The notes: a model not told the origin generated them from the letters alone. A DNA stretch of 64,000 bases from Mesobacillus maritimus (GCF_023715205.1 NZ_JAMBNR010000012.1:111669-175668); one strand, 5' to 3'; counted from the stretch's first letter, positions 25,926-34,625 are shown. Numbers and translations: made by a program.

Positions 25926-27407
25926 ATGAAAAAAAACAATCAATATTTAAAGTCTCCTGATTTGCTTCCAATCGCTCATAAAGAAAGAAGTATTGGAACT
26001 TTTGGGTTCTCAATGATGTGGATTGGAATGGCTGTCGTATTAGCTGCATTCGCACTTGGGGGTACTGGGGTGCAGTCAATTCCGTTAACTTGGGTGTTGG
26101 TAGCTTCGTTAGTTGGCTGCTTTATCATTGGTGTGTTTATGGTGCTAATTGGCGATATCGGAGTTGAACATGGGATTTCCTTTCCTATTTACCTTCGTGC
26201 TCCTTTTGGGCTTATTGGTACTCATATTCCCTCACTTTTAAGAGGATTGGCTGCTTCGATTTGGTTTGGGATTAACTCCTATTTTGGAGCAGCAGCCATC
26301 AACGGAATTTTAAATGTTTTAACTGGGTTTGATAACTGGTTTATCTGCTTTTTGATATTTGTTGCAGTGCAGGTGTTTAATACTTCGATTGGGATTAAAG
26401 CGTTAGAAAAATTTGCTGATTTGGCGGCTCCGATTCTCATACTCATTTCAATCTGGATGTATTTTGCACTTGTTGACCAAGCAAATGCTTCTGACCGAAA
26501 TGTCTGGGCATGGGTAGAAAATCCAGTTTCAGGAGCTGCACTGTTTACGGCTTTTATGACGGTCATGGTTGGGAATATGGGGTATTGGTCAACATTAGCA
26601 GCAGACTTTTCCACACTCTCCCGATTTATCAAAGCTCCCAAATATGAACGAAATTGGCTAAAACGAAACAAAAGTGCGTTAGTAGGAACCTTGGTTGCGA
26701 TGCCACTCACGCAAACGGCCATGGTTTTGATCGGCGGCTTAGGTTATATTGCACTCGGTAATTATGACCCGATTGCCGCGATGCAATCAACTGCTGGTGG
26801 CATTGTGTTAGCGATTTTGCTCTTAATGATTGTGTTTGCCCAATGGTCAACAAACACGACAGCAAATCTCGTACCAGCCGGGACAATTTTCTCCAATATT
26901 GGTGGACCGAAAGTGCCATTTTATGTTGGTGTTATCTTAGCCGGCGTGATTGGGATTGTGACACAGCCTTGGCAATTATTCGACTATTTGCTGCCGTTTT
27001 TAAATATAAGTGGGGGACTTTTGTCGGGAATTGTCGGGATCATTTTTGCTGATTATTATCTCGTTCGCAAGCGCCGCGTGAATGTACCAGAACTGTATGA
27101 ATATGATGGCCAATTTGAGTATCTTAAAGGCATCAATTGGGCTGGAATGATTTCCTGGGTAATGAGTGGAAGCTTGGCAGTTGTTTTTCAAACCTATTCT
27201 TTTTTTGTCGGTTTCTTTGTTGGCGCGTTTTGTTATTATGTTTTAACAAAATTTTGGTGGTTCAAGAAATTCCCACAAGCGGAGTTAATTGAGCCAAGTG
27301 ACGATAAGTATTTAGGGATAACCGTTGGTCGTGATTGGGTAATAGAGACAGAAGAAGTGTCTGAAACCATCGATCAACCAGTTGAAACTGAAAGTGTAAG
27401 AGTTTAA
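25926..27407 (+). CDS. NCS1-family nucleobase permease
   Basis: 493 residues with about twelve transmembrane helices, of the nucleobase:cation symporter-1 family (cytosine, uracil, allantoin, hydantoin). The N-terminal SPDLLPIAHKERSIGTFGFS segment and the GVEHGISFPIYLRAPFG loop fit the family. The frame is open from 25815, but ATG 25926 has AAAAGGAGAG 6 nt ahead and begins at the normal place. In this cluster it most likely brings in uracil, thymine or their dihydro or hydantoin forms. Confidence 0.88.
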   Translation: MKKNNQYLKSPDLLPIAHKERSIGTFGFSMMWIGMAVVLAAFALGGTGVQSIPLTWVLVASLVGCFIIGVFMVLIGDIGVEHGISFPIYLRAPFGLIGTHIPSLLRGLAASIWFGINSYFGAAAINGILNVLTGFDNWFICFLIFVAVQVFNTSIGIKALEKFADLAAPILILISIWMYFALVDQANASDRNVWAWVENPVSGAALFTAFMTVMVGNMGYWSTLAADFSTLSRFIKAPKYERNWLKRNKSALVGTLVAMPLTQTAMVLIGGLGYIALGNYDPIAAMQSTAGGIVLAILLLMIVFAQWSTNTTANLVPAGTIFSNIGGPKVPFYVGVILAGVIGIVTQPWQLFDYLLPFLNISGGLLSGIVGIIFADYYLVRKRRVNVPELYEYDGQFEYLKGINWAGMISWVMSGSLAVVFQTYSFFVGFFVGAFCYYVLTKFWWFKKFPQAELIEPSDDKYLGITVGRDWVIETEEVSETIDQPVETESVRV

Positions 27408-27441
27408 ATGGCTTTCATTTTAAAAAGGTGGAGGGAGAAGT

Positions 27442-27669
27442 ATGTCAGCATATAAAGAATTTTTAGAGGAAAAACAGAAAATTGACGAATTGATTGACAA
27501 TGGCTACGAGATTACCTGTGTGCGAGAAAATCTTAGCGGAGCTTTTGTTGAATTTACAAACACCCAAAACTTAGAAGACAAAGTGGAACTGCATATTTTA
27601 ACAGCAGATGCACGCAAGCATTTCTCAAATATCATTATTCATAAACAACGAAAAGGCGTGGTTCAGTAA
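27442..27669 (+). CDS. Small conserved-looking protein in the pyrimidine cluster, unknown
   Basis: 75 residues, not recognised. A charged N-terminal helix (KEFLEEKQKIDELIDNGYEI) is followed by a likely four-stranded sheet (AFVEFTNTQ, KVELHILTAD, ISNIIIHK-like). It is soluble, with no signal peptide. It has a good GGTGGAGGGAG site, lies 35 bp after the permease and 40 bp before the malic enzyme gene, and is co-oriented with both, so it is very probably translated and part of the operon. Confidence 0.7.
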   Translation: MSAYKEFLEEKQKIDELIDNGYEITCVRENLSGAFVEFTNTQNLEDKVELHILTADARKHFSNIIIHKQRKGVVQ

Positions 27670-27708
27670 GTCTAGCTTTTAACCAAAATTCAAGGGAGGC
27701 AACACAGT

Positions 27709-28914
27709 TTGAATCTTAGAGAAAAAGCTTTGGAGCTGCACCGGAGTTATACCGGTAAATTGGATATTGGCGTGAAAATGCCCGTACAGGGCGCAGAGGA
27801 TTTGAGTTTGGTGTATTCACCAGGTGTTGCTGAACCTTGTAAAGAAATTGCAGCGAATGAGGAGAAAATCTATGAGTATACCATTAAAGGAAACTTTGTC
27901 GGCGTAATTACTGAAGGCTCTGCGGTACTGGGACTAGGCAATATCGGTCCTAGTGCAGCAATGCCAGTGATGGAAGGGAAAGCAGCGTTATTCAAATTGT
28001 TTGCTGGAATTGACGCTGTGCCTCTCTGCTTAAACACGCAAAATGTCGAGGAATTTATTGAGACTGCTAAAAGGCTTGAACCAACTTTTGGCGCAATTAA
28101 CCTCGAGGATATTGCTGCCCCGAACTGTTTTATCATCGAAGAACGACTTAAAAAGGAAATGAACATCCCGGTATTTCATGATGATCAACACGGAACTGCA
28201 ATTGTCACTGCGGCAGGGCTATTAAATGCGCTCGCATTGGTGAAAAAGCGGTTGGAAGCTATTAAAGTTGTTGTCAACGGTGCAGGAGCTGCTGGTGTCG
28301 CCACCGTTAAACTTTTACTTGCAATGGGAGTCAAAAATCTCATCCTATGTGATTCGCAAGGGGCCATTTACAAAGGGCGACCAAACCGAATGAATGCAAT
28401 GAAAAGCGAACTATCAAATGTGACCAACTATGAAAAAGTAACAGGGACTTTAGGAGAAGTCATACAAGGTGCTGATGTATTTATTGGGGTTTCAGCAGCA
28501 GGCGCTTTATCTCCTGAGATGGTGAGAGCGATGGCGGACGATGCAATCATTTTTGCGATGGCAAACCCTGATCCCGAAATACTTCCTGAGGAAGCAAAAG
28601 AAGCAGGGGCGCGCGTGGTTGGAACAGGTCGTTCAGACTATCCTAACCAAATCAATAATGTACTAGCATTTCCAGGGATTTTTAGAGGTGCACTAGATGT
28701 AAGAGCGACTGAAATCAATGATGAAATGAAAATTGCTGCTGTTTATGCGATTGCGGAAATTGTAGGTACACATGACCTACATGAGGAATATGTTATTCCT
28801 TCGGCGTTTGATGAACGTGTTGTCATGCGGGTTGCCCACGCGGTTGCTAAGGCAGCCATTGCCAGTGGAGCGGCGAAACTGTATCGATCTAGCAATGAGC
28901 AGTTGTCGGTTTAA
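27709..28914 (+). CDS. NAD(P)-dependent malic enzyme
   Basis: 401 residues, the short bacterial malic enzyme form (like B. subtilis YtsJ). It has VYSPGVAEPC near the N-terminus, the metal and substrate segment FHDDQHGTAIVTAAG, and the dinucleotide loop NGAGAAGVA. It decarboxylates malate to pyruvate. The start is TTG 27709 with AAGGGAGG 8 nt upstream. Its place just ahead of a probable beta-alanine:pyruvate aminotransferase suggests it supplies the amino acceptor. Confidence 0.9.
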   Translation: MNLREKALELHRSYTGKLDIGVKMPVQGAEDLSLVYSPGVAEPCKEIAANEEKIYEYTIKGNFVGVITEGSAVLGLGNIGPSAAMPVMEGKAALFKLFAGIDAVPLCLNTQNVEEFIETAKRLEPTFGAINLEDIAAPNCFIIEERLKKEMNIPVFHDDQHGTAIVTAAGLLNALALVKKRLEAIKVVVNGAGAAGVATVKLLLAMGVKNLILCDSQGAIYKGRPNRMNAMKSELSNVTNYEKVTGTLGEVIQGADVFIGVSAAGALSPEMVRAMADDAIIFAMANPDPEILPEEAKEAGARVVGTGRSDYPNQINNVLAFPGIFRGALDVRATEINDEMKIAAVYAIAEIVGTHDLHEEYVIPSAFDERVVMRVAHAVAKAAIASGAAKLYRSSNEQLSV

Positions 28915-28975
28915 GCTTTTATAAGATAGTTTGCACAACTCGAAATGGAAGTCTTAGAGAATGATTGGAGGGAAT

Positions 28976-30328
28976 ATGATGCAAGTTCAAACAGAAAATC
29001 AAAGATTAATTGAAAAAGATAAGGAACATTTGTGGCATTCGATGAGCCGGTTTAACCCAAATGGCAATCCAACCATTGCTACGCAAGGTGAAGGGTCATG
29101 GTTTAGTGATGTAGACGGCAATCGCTATTTAGACGGTGTATCGGGTTTGTGGTGCTTAAACCTTGGTCATGGGCGTAAAGAAATCGCGCAAGCAGCGTAT
29201 GATCAAATGTTAAACTTATCGTATTTCCCACTCACCTTAAGCCATGTTCCAGCGATAGACTTGTCGGCAAAATTAAGTGATTTGCTCGGGGGTTCGTATA
29301 CAACTTATTTTTCAAATAGTGGTTCTGAAGCAAACGAAGTAGCGTTCAAGATTGCGAGACAGTATCATGTACAAAATGGAAACCCTGGCAAATATAAATT
29401 CATTTCCAGATATCGCGCTTATCATGGATCGACTTTGGGGGCTTTGAGTGCGACTGCGCAAGCGAACCGTAAAGAAAAATACGGTCCAAATGCGTCAGGA
29501 TTCCTCCATGTTCCACCTCCATATCCTTATCGTCAAACGTTTGCTGACGATCTTGCGGCGGCTGAATACCTTCGCGAAGTCATCACCTGGGAAGGGCCAG
29601 AAACAGTTGCAGGCGTAATATTGGAACCATTTATCTCTGGTGGTGGGGTGTTAATTCCATCCACAGAATACTTACAAAGAGTGGCTGAAATATGTAAAGA
29701 ATATGATGTGCTACTAATTACTGATGAAGTGGTCTCTGGTTTTGGAAGAACAGGGGAAATGTTTGGGTTTATGCATTCAGCAGGGGTTCAGCCTGATATT
29801 GTCACGATGGCAAAAGGATTAACTTCAGGCTATATGCCACTAGGAGCCACATCGGTTCGTTCATCTATTTATGAAAAGTTCAAGGAGCCAGGCGATAAAC
29901 AGCATTTCCGTCATGTTTCCACATTTGGGGGCCATCCGGCTGCTTGTGCAGTGGCATTGAAAAACATTGAAATCATTGAAGAGGAAAAAATTGTTGAGCG
30001 TGTAGCGGAACTAGGGCGTTCAGTTTTAACGGAATTAAAGAAACTTGAAGGTTTAAGTTGCGTCGGTGAAGTTCGAGGAATTGGCTTCTTGTTTGGAATT
30101 GAACTTGTAGCAGACAAGGAAACGAAAGAACCGGCAGCAGAGGCTTTATCTGGCCAAATCATCGCGGCGTGTAAGGAAAAAGGGCTGATTATCGGTCGCA
30201 ACGGCGACACGATTCCAGGTTATCAAAATGTGTTGATTATTGCCCCGCCTTTATCTTCAACGGTAGGCGATTTACGCTTCCTTGTCGATACAGTTACATC
30301 TGTCATCGAAGAATTTGATAAAAAGTAA
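28976..30328 (+). CDS. Class III omega-aminotransferase, probably beta-alanine:pyruvate
   Basis: About 450 residues, PLP class III. The PLP-binding SGSEANEVAFK and AYHGST segments, ITDEVVSGFGRTGE and the lysine in MAKGLTSGYMPLGA are all present. Relatives include beta-alanine:pyruvate and taurine:pyruvate aminotransferases. Here it would convert beta-alanine to malonate semialdehyde, making alanine from pyruvate. The frame opens at 28961, but GGAGGG lies just ahead of ATG 28976 or 28979, which are preferred. It is the last gene of the plus-strand operon and is closed by a hairpin at 30345. Confidence 0.88.
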   Translation: MMQVQTENQRLIEKDKEHLWHSMSRFNPNGNPTIATQGEGSWFSDVDGNRYLDGVSGLWCLNLGHGRKEIAQAAYDQMLNLSYFPLTLSHVPAIDLSAKLSDLLGGSYTTYFSNSGSEANEVAFKIARQYHVQNGNPGKYKFISRYRAYHGSTLGALSATAQANRKEKYGPNASGFLHVPPPYPYRQTFADDLAAAEYLREVITWEGPETVAGVILEPFISGGGVLIPSTEYLQRVAEICKEYDVLLITDEVVSGFGRTGEMFGFMHSAGVQPDIVTMAKGLTSGYMPLGATSVRSSIYEKFKEPGDKQHFRHVSTFGGHPAACAVALKNIEIIEEEKIVERVAELGRSVLTELKKLEGLSCVGEVRGIGFLFGIELVADKETKEPAAEALSGQIIAACKEKGLIIGRNGDTIPGYQNVLIIAPPLSSTVGDLRFLVDTVTSVIEEFDKK

Positions 30329-30344
30329 AAGGTAATGAATCTAG

Positions 30345-30376
30345 CAAGGACAGGTGCTAAGCCTGTTCTTGTTTCG
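30345..30376 (+). terminator. Terminator of the pyrimidine-degradation operon
   Basis: CAAGGACAGG / CCTGTTCTTG (one G-T pair) with a seven-base loop, followed by TTTCGTT. Confidence 0.7.
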
Positions 30377-30390
30377 TTCAGTACCTTTGA

Positions 30391-30930
30391 TTACATTTCG
30401 TTTTTAAGGACATTGATGTTGAACACAAAATCAAATTCAATCGCTTCTACTTGTTTTTCTTGGTGATAGAGAACGTAGTAAATCAGCTCATCATTTAAGT
30501 GATAGATGATACTATCGTAAGAATGGGTAAGGAGATATTCTTTAATCACTTCACCTACTTTTCTCGATGTTTCTAACGGCGTTTCACCAGTTGCTGTTTG
30601 ATATAAAGCAGGTAGCTGATCAAGCTTCCAATTTAATGCTTCTTTTCGGAGGCGTGTTTCACTGTACTTATAGTTTAGAATAAATGGATGCTCCAAATGA
30701 ATCTTTTGTTTCAATATGACTGCTTGCTCTTCGTTTTCCACTTCTGCATGGCAAAATGCATACTTTGCCGCAAGCTCTTGGTCATTGACGAGGTAGAGCC
30801 CTTGCCCGAAGGATGAACGTGCGGTAACACCGTTCTGAAATTCCCTAGATTCAGTGCGATCATAACGTTGATTTTTCACTACTTCCTGTGCTTCCTGAAA
30901 GCTAACTCCTCGATAGGCGGTTCTTTTCAT
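30391..30930 (-). CDS. Unrecognised protein, possibly ADP-ribosyltransferase-like fold
   Basis: 179 residues, soluble. I do not firmly recognise it. The order YRGVSF near the start, SFGQGLYLVNDQELAAKYA at about 41-59, then YDSIIYH and ELIYYVLY near the end resembles the layout of bacterial ADP-ribosyltransferase-like domains such as DUF3990, where an FGxGFYLT loop is typical. A catalytic glutamate could not be assigned. AAGGAGGAAG lies upstream of the ATG. It is a single gene between the operon end and a 480-bp intergenic region. Confidence 0.6.
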   Translation of the reverse strand: MKRTAYRGVSFQEAQEVVKNQRYDRTESREFQNGVTARSSFGQGLYLVNDQELAAKYAFCHAEVENEEQAVILKQKIHLEHPFILNYKYSETRLRKEALNWKLDQLPALYQTATGETPLETSRKVGEVIKEYLLTHSYDSIIYHLNDELIYYVLYHQEKQVEAIEFDFVFNINVLKNEM

Positions 30931-31036
30931 TCACAACTTCCTCCTTAATCTTAAAACTACGTCAGTAGGAAATAAAATCATGCGTAAATCGGACCATTTG
31001 AGTTGAATATGTAAGCGTATACAAATTCAGAGAGGT

Positions 31037-31201
31037 ATGAAATGGCAGGGAATGGTATCAGCAATTCTCTTATGTCTTAATGCTTTAGGTGGAAGCTTCG
31101 TTGAATTCATGGTACCAAGCTTTGCTGTAGTACACTATCTTTATGTTAGATTTTATGACAATGTTTTTGAGAGGAAAAAACTTCTTCTCCTTCTATATTA
31201 A
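31037..31201 (+). CDS. Possible 54-residue membrane peptide
   Basis: An open frame with one or two hydrophobic stretches (SAILLCLNALGG; FMVPSFAVVHYLYV) and a basic end. CAGAGAGG sits directly against the ATG, which is poor spacing. It is upstream of the RNA candidate at 31262. It may be a fragment of a decayed transporter or non-coding. Confidence 0.25.
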   Translation: MKWQGMVSAILLCLNALGGSFVEFMVPSFAVVHYLYVRFYDNVFERKKLLLLLY

Positions 31202-31261
31202 ACTAAAAATTCAGAATTTCCAGTATTTGAAGGAAATTTCTTTGCAAACGTAAAAAAACAT

Positions 31262-31395
31262 GGTGACCATGAGTCGTTAAGCGGGTTCTAGAGAAACGAG
31301 AATTCACGACGTTTGAGGGAAGAGGTGCTTAGGAGATTGTATCCTAGTAGTCACGGAAGAACCCCTCAGGCGATGCCTGAGGGGTTCGGTTTTTC
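31262..31395 (+). ncRNA. Candidate structured RNA with its own terminator
   Basis: A promoter-like TTGAAG-N18-TAAAAA (31227-31256) is followed 6 bp later by GGTGAC. GTGAC (31263-31267) pairs with GTCAC (31350-31354) to close a junction. Inside, one arm has GTCGT/ACGAC (31273-31277, 31306-31310) topped by GGGTTCT/AGAATTC (31283-31289, 31299-31305), and a second arm is TTAGGA/TCCTAG (31329-31347). A perfect 13-bp terminator stem (31359-31387) with TTTTT follows. No plus-strand gene lies downstream for over 3 kb, so it is not an ordinary leader. I do not recognise the family. Confidence 0.55.
31359..31395 (+). terminator. Strong terminator of the candidate RNA
   Basis: GAACCCCTCAGGC / GCCTGAGGGGTTC, perfect 13-bp stem, three-base loop, then GGTTTTT. 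The T-run is on the plus strand; the minus strand after the stem has none, so it does not look made for ald. Confidence 0.85.
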
Positions 31396-31417
31396 AGGCT
31401 ACTTGAATCTACTTGAA

Positions 31418-32545
31418 TTAAGGAGATACTTGGGCAAGAGCTTGTTCAACCGATACATAATTGTAACCTAAATCATCCGCTACAGCTTTATAGGTAATGG
31501 CCCCACTAACTGTATTCACTCCAAGCTCTAATGCTTTATTTTCTGTAATGGCCCTTCTAAATCCTTTGTTGGCAATTTGGAGGGCGTAAGGAACGGTGAC
31601 ATTCGTTAACGCAATCGTGGACGTTCTAGGGACTGCTCCAGGCATATTTGCAACAGCATAGTGGACAACACCATGCTTTTCGTAGGTTGGAGAGTCGTGG
31701 GTTGTAATCCGATCAACCGTTTCAAAAATCCCCCCTTGATCAACGGCTACATCGACAATCACAGATCCAGCAGACATGGTTTTCACCATTTCTTCTGTCA
31801 CCAGCTTTGGCGCTTTTGATCCAGGTATGAGGACGGCGCCAATGACTAGATCAGACTGGCGTACCGCTTCAGCAATATTTAATGGATTTGACATTAACGT
31901 CTGGATGCTAGAGCCAAAAATATCATCCAATTGGCGAAGTCGGTCAGCGTTTAAATCTACAATTGTCACATCTGCACCAAGCCCGGTCGCAATTTTCGCC
32001 GCATTGGTACCGACAACGCCACCACCAACGATTGTGACTTTACTGCGCGAAACGCCTGGTACGCCACCTAAGAGTACGCCTTTGCCCCCTTTAGGCTTTT
32101 CAAGGAATTGGGCCCCAATTTGAGCGGCCATCCGTCCAGCGACTTCACTCATAGGTGTTAGAAGTGGAAGAGTACGCCCTTCGGCAACTGTTTCATAAGC
32201 AATTGCTGTCATCCTACTGCTAGTAAGGGCTTTTGCAAGTTCGGGCTCAGCCGCTAAATGCAAGTAGGTAAATAGAATCGCATCAGGACGGAAATATTGG
32301 TATTCCGGTTGAATTGGTTCCTTCACTTTCATAATCATGTCTGCCTTTGCCCAGACATCTGCTGCTTGTTGAATCACTTCTGCTCCCGCTTCAAGGTAAT
32401 TCTCATCCGTAAATCCACTTTCTAGGCCAGCATTCTGTTCAATCAACACTCGATGCCCAGCTTGGAGGAATGTCGCCACGCCTGCTGGGGTAAGAGCTAC
32501 GCGATTTTCGTTATTTTTTATTTCCTTTGGTACACCAATAATCAT
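31418..32545 (-). CDS. ald: Alanine dehydrogenase
   Basis: 375 residues. The N-terminus [20 protein letters not shown] and [10 protein letters not shown] cofactor loop are diagnostic; [20 protein letters not shown] is also typical. It deaminates L-alanine to pyruvate and ammonia with NAD. ATG 32566 is in frame, but AAGGAGG is positioned for ATG 32545. In this region it would turn the alanine formed by the omega-aminotransferase back into pyruvate and release ammonium. It is transcribed alone, opposite to the main operon. Confidence 0.95.
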   Translation of the reverse strand: MIIGVPKEIKNNENRVALTPAGVATFLQAGHRVLIEQNAGLESGFTDENYLEAGAEVIQQAADVWAKADMIMKVKEPIQPEYQYFRPDAILFTYLHLAAEPELAKALTSSRMTAIAYETVAEGRTLPLLTPMSEVAGRMAAQIGAQFLEKPKGGKGVLLGGVPGVSRSKVTIVGGGVVGTNAAKIATGLGADVTIVDLNADRLRQLDDIFGSSIQTLMSNPLNIAEAVRQSDLVIGAVLIPGSKAPKLVTEEMVKTMSAGSVIVDVAVDQGGIFETVDRITTHDSPTYEKHGVVHYAVANMPGAVPRTSTIALTNVTVPYALQIANKGFRRAITENKALELGVNTVSGAITYKAVADDLGYNYVSVEQALAQVSP

Positions 32546-32858
32546 GTAAATAGCCTCCTTGTTCATAAAAGTTCTTTTGTCAGCTTTTGTTCGTTTTAAA
32601 GAGAGGATACGAAGTATTTGGATCGTCTTTTTACTTTAAAACAGATAAAAGACTTGTAAGTTCTTTTAATACAGAGAATCGCTTTTCCTATTAAAATGAG
32701 CTTTGTTTTAACAAATCAGCGGTCATTATTAACAAGGGTGGAAGAAATCGACTTTGTCGTAGTATCCAATCTAATTAGTTTTATTTTAATATAAAAGCAG
32801 AGTATTTGCAATCTTTGGAAAAATATTTTAGTTAATATGAATAATAAAAATATTTTGT

Positions 32859-32870
32859 AATGCAATCATT
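32859..32870. promoter_or_regulatory. Motif shared with the pyrimidine operon, upstream of ald
   Basis: AATGCAATCATT, 11/12 identical to 20001-20012 upstream of the aldehyde dehydrogenase gene. It is a possible site of a shared regulator. The remaining sequence between 32546 and 32999 is AT-rich with no visible gene. Confidence 0.35.
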
Positions 32871-32999
32871 AGTATCATTCTTTTTAAATGATTTAGTTTT
32901 CTGAAATGGATATGATTGTTACTACTGGGTTGATAAAGAACACTCTATACTCCTTTTGCCCTATACATTAAATTTATAGAGTAAATGATTAGGAAACTG

Positions 33000-33033
33000 A
33001 AAAAACCGGAGATCCTGGAGGAGGATTTCCGGA
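33000..33033 (-). terminator. Terminator after the carbamoylase gene
   Basis: CCGGAAATCCT / AGGATCTCCGG on the minus strand with one mismatch, then TTTTTT. Confidence 0.8.
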
Positions 33034-33053
33034 ATGATTGCTTGTTATTTATG

Positions 33054-34286
33054 TTATTTGGATTGAAGATTTAGGACTGTTTCTAAGACGACATTGACTC
33101 CTTTTTCACAATCTTCCCAAGTGGTCAATTCATCTTCATCATGACTTTTTCCGTTGATGCTTGGCACAAATACCATGGCAGAAGGGATATAGCTTTGCAG
33201 GAATTGAGCATCATGACCAGCACCGCTTACCATGCGTTTATAAGGATATGCCAAAGTTTTTGTCGCTTGTTCCACCGCATTCACTACATCCTCATCAAAC
33301 CAAACGGTGTCGCGACCCCAAAGTTTCGTTGCTTTAATTTCACAGCCTTCATGATTTGGCGAGTTTGTTAAGCTTCGAATGATATCTTCCACTTTTTGAA
33401 TAGTGGCAGGATTCTTATGGCGTGCTTCTAATGTGAAGACGGTTTTGTTTGGGATGACTGTATGGATATTTGGATACACATTGAGTCTTCCCAGGGTATA
33501 AACCAAGTCGCTATCAAGTTGATTTAACTTTTCGCGTGCTTCGCTAATCAAATTATTTGTGGCAAAAAGAGCGTCTTTTCTCATTGCCATTGGCGTTGTA
33601 CCTGCATGGTCAGATTCACCTGAAACTTCTATTTCATAACAGCACATGCCAAGAACACATTCTACGACGCCAATTGTTAACTTTTCATGTTCAAGAATTG
33701 GTCCTTGTTCAATATGGATTTCCACAAACGCGCTTGCTTCTTTTAAACGATTTGTTTCATTGCCCTCGTACCCAATACTTCTAAGAGCTTCGCCAAAGGT
33801 AACGCCCTCGACATCTGTGCTTTGCAGCATTTTTGCTTTATCAAATTTACCAGACAGCACGCCGGAAGCCATCATTGAAGGTTCAAAGCGGGCACCTTCT
33901 TCATTTGTGATATTGGCAATAGTGATTGGCACTTTCGGTTTGATGTTGTGGTCAATAAGCGTCCGAACCACTTCAAGACCAGCAATTACACCGAGCACGC
34001 CATCAAAACGTCCGCCTTTTTTTACTGAATCAAGGTGGGAGCCGATCACAATTGGTGGTTTATCTTCTGTTCCCGCCAATGTTGCATACATAATCCCCAT
34101 ATCATCGACCTTGACCTCTAGCCCCAAGTCTTCACAACATGAACGGAAGTAGTTGCGTGCTAAGCGGTCTTCCTCTGATAAAGCCAATCGGGTCACGCCA
34201 TTGTTTGGGGTCCGTCCAAAATCCGCAAATTCTTCAAGCGTCCGTTTAAGTCTCTCGCCATTAATCAAGACTTTTTGTTTTTGCAT
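33054..34286 (-). CDS. N-carbamoyl amino acid hydrolase / beta-ureidopropionase (M20 family)
   Basis: 410 residues, metal-dependent M20 amidase of the HyuC/AllC/Pyd group. Metal ligands are in IGSHLDSVKKGGRFDGVLGV, TNEEGARF and HIEQGP; the dimerisation-domain SGESDHAGTTPM and SGAGHDAQ segments are present. In this context it should cleave N-carbamoyl-beta-alanine to beta-alanine, CO2 and ammonia. The frame is open to 34337, but ATG 34286 has AGGAGTG ahead and the normal N-terminus. It has its own promoter region, with a palindrome AGAATTAT-N7-ATAATTCT at 34343-34365. Confidence 0.88.
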   Translation of the reverse strand: MQKQKVLINGERLKRTLEEFADFGRTPNNGVTRLALSEEDRLARNYFRSCCEDLGLEVKVDDMGIMYATLAGTEDKPPIVIGSHLDSVKKGGRFDGVLGVIAGLEVVRTLIDHNIKPKVPITIANITNEEGARFEPSMMASGVLSGKFDKAKMLQSTDVEGVTFGEALRSIGYEGNETNRLKEASAFVEIHIEQGPILEHEKLTIGVVECVLGMCCYEIEVSGESDHAGTTPMAMRKDALFATNNLISEAREKLNQLDSDLVYTLGRLNVYPNIHTVIPNKTVFTLEARHKNPATIQKVEDIIRSLTNSPNHEGCEIKATKLWGRDTVWFDEDVVNAVEQATKTLAYPYKRMVSGAGHDAQFLQSYIPSAMVFVPSINGKSHDEDELTTWEDCEKGVNVVLETVLNLQSK

Positions 34287-34342
34287 ATTGCACACTCCTT
34301 TTTTTATATTTATTTTCTTTATATGTATTAAAAACATATAAA

Positions 34343-34365
34343 AGAATTATTAATTCAATAATTCT
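34343..34365. promoter_or_regulatory. Palindrome upstream of the carbamoylase gene
   Basis: AGAATTAT-N7-ATAATTCT, perfect 8-bp arms, about 57 bp upstream of the start codon. It is a candidate operator; AT-rich sequence makes chance possible. Confidence 0.4.
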
Positions 34366-34502
34366 ACAAAATATTTTATATCCCTTCTTTTTCAGAATAC
34401 TTTTTAAATTCGTTAGTGAGTGGTGCGGGTTGCCATGTTTAGGTATAGGTATGGAAGGGATGGTTAAGAGGTGATGGATTTCTTCATACAATATCCTTTT
34501 GG

Positions 34503-34625
34503 GTAGAGTGAAAGAGGATTTTTGTAGAGCAAATATTAAAAATGTAGAGCATAGTGTCTATTTCGTGGAGGAAACCTTTATTACGTGGGGAAAACGAGGA
34601 ATTACGTAGAGAAAACAATGGGAAA
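34503..34625. repeat. Helically phased direct repeats of GTAGAG type
   Basis: GTAGAG or a close variant starts at 34503, 34524, 34544, 34565, 34585 and 34606, so spacing alternates 21, 20, 21, 20, 21 bp. The last three copies also share GAAAAC and TTACGT. It lies about 120 bp ahead of the small lipoprotein gene. It could be a decayed tandem repeat or a protein-binding array. Confidence 0.7.

Noticed and set aside
31359..31395. Terminator of ald
   Set aside because: Its position fits, but the T-run is on the plus strand and the minus-strand side has none; it belongs better with the structured RNA at 31262.
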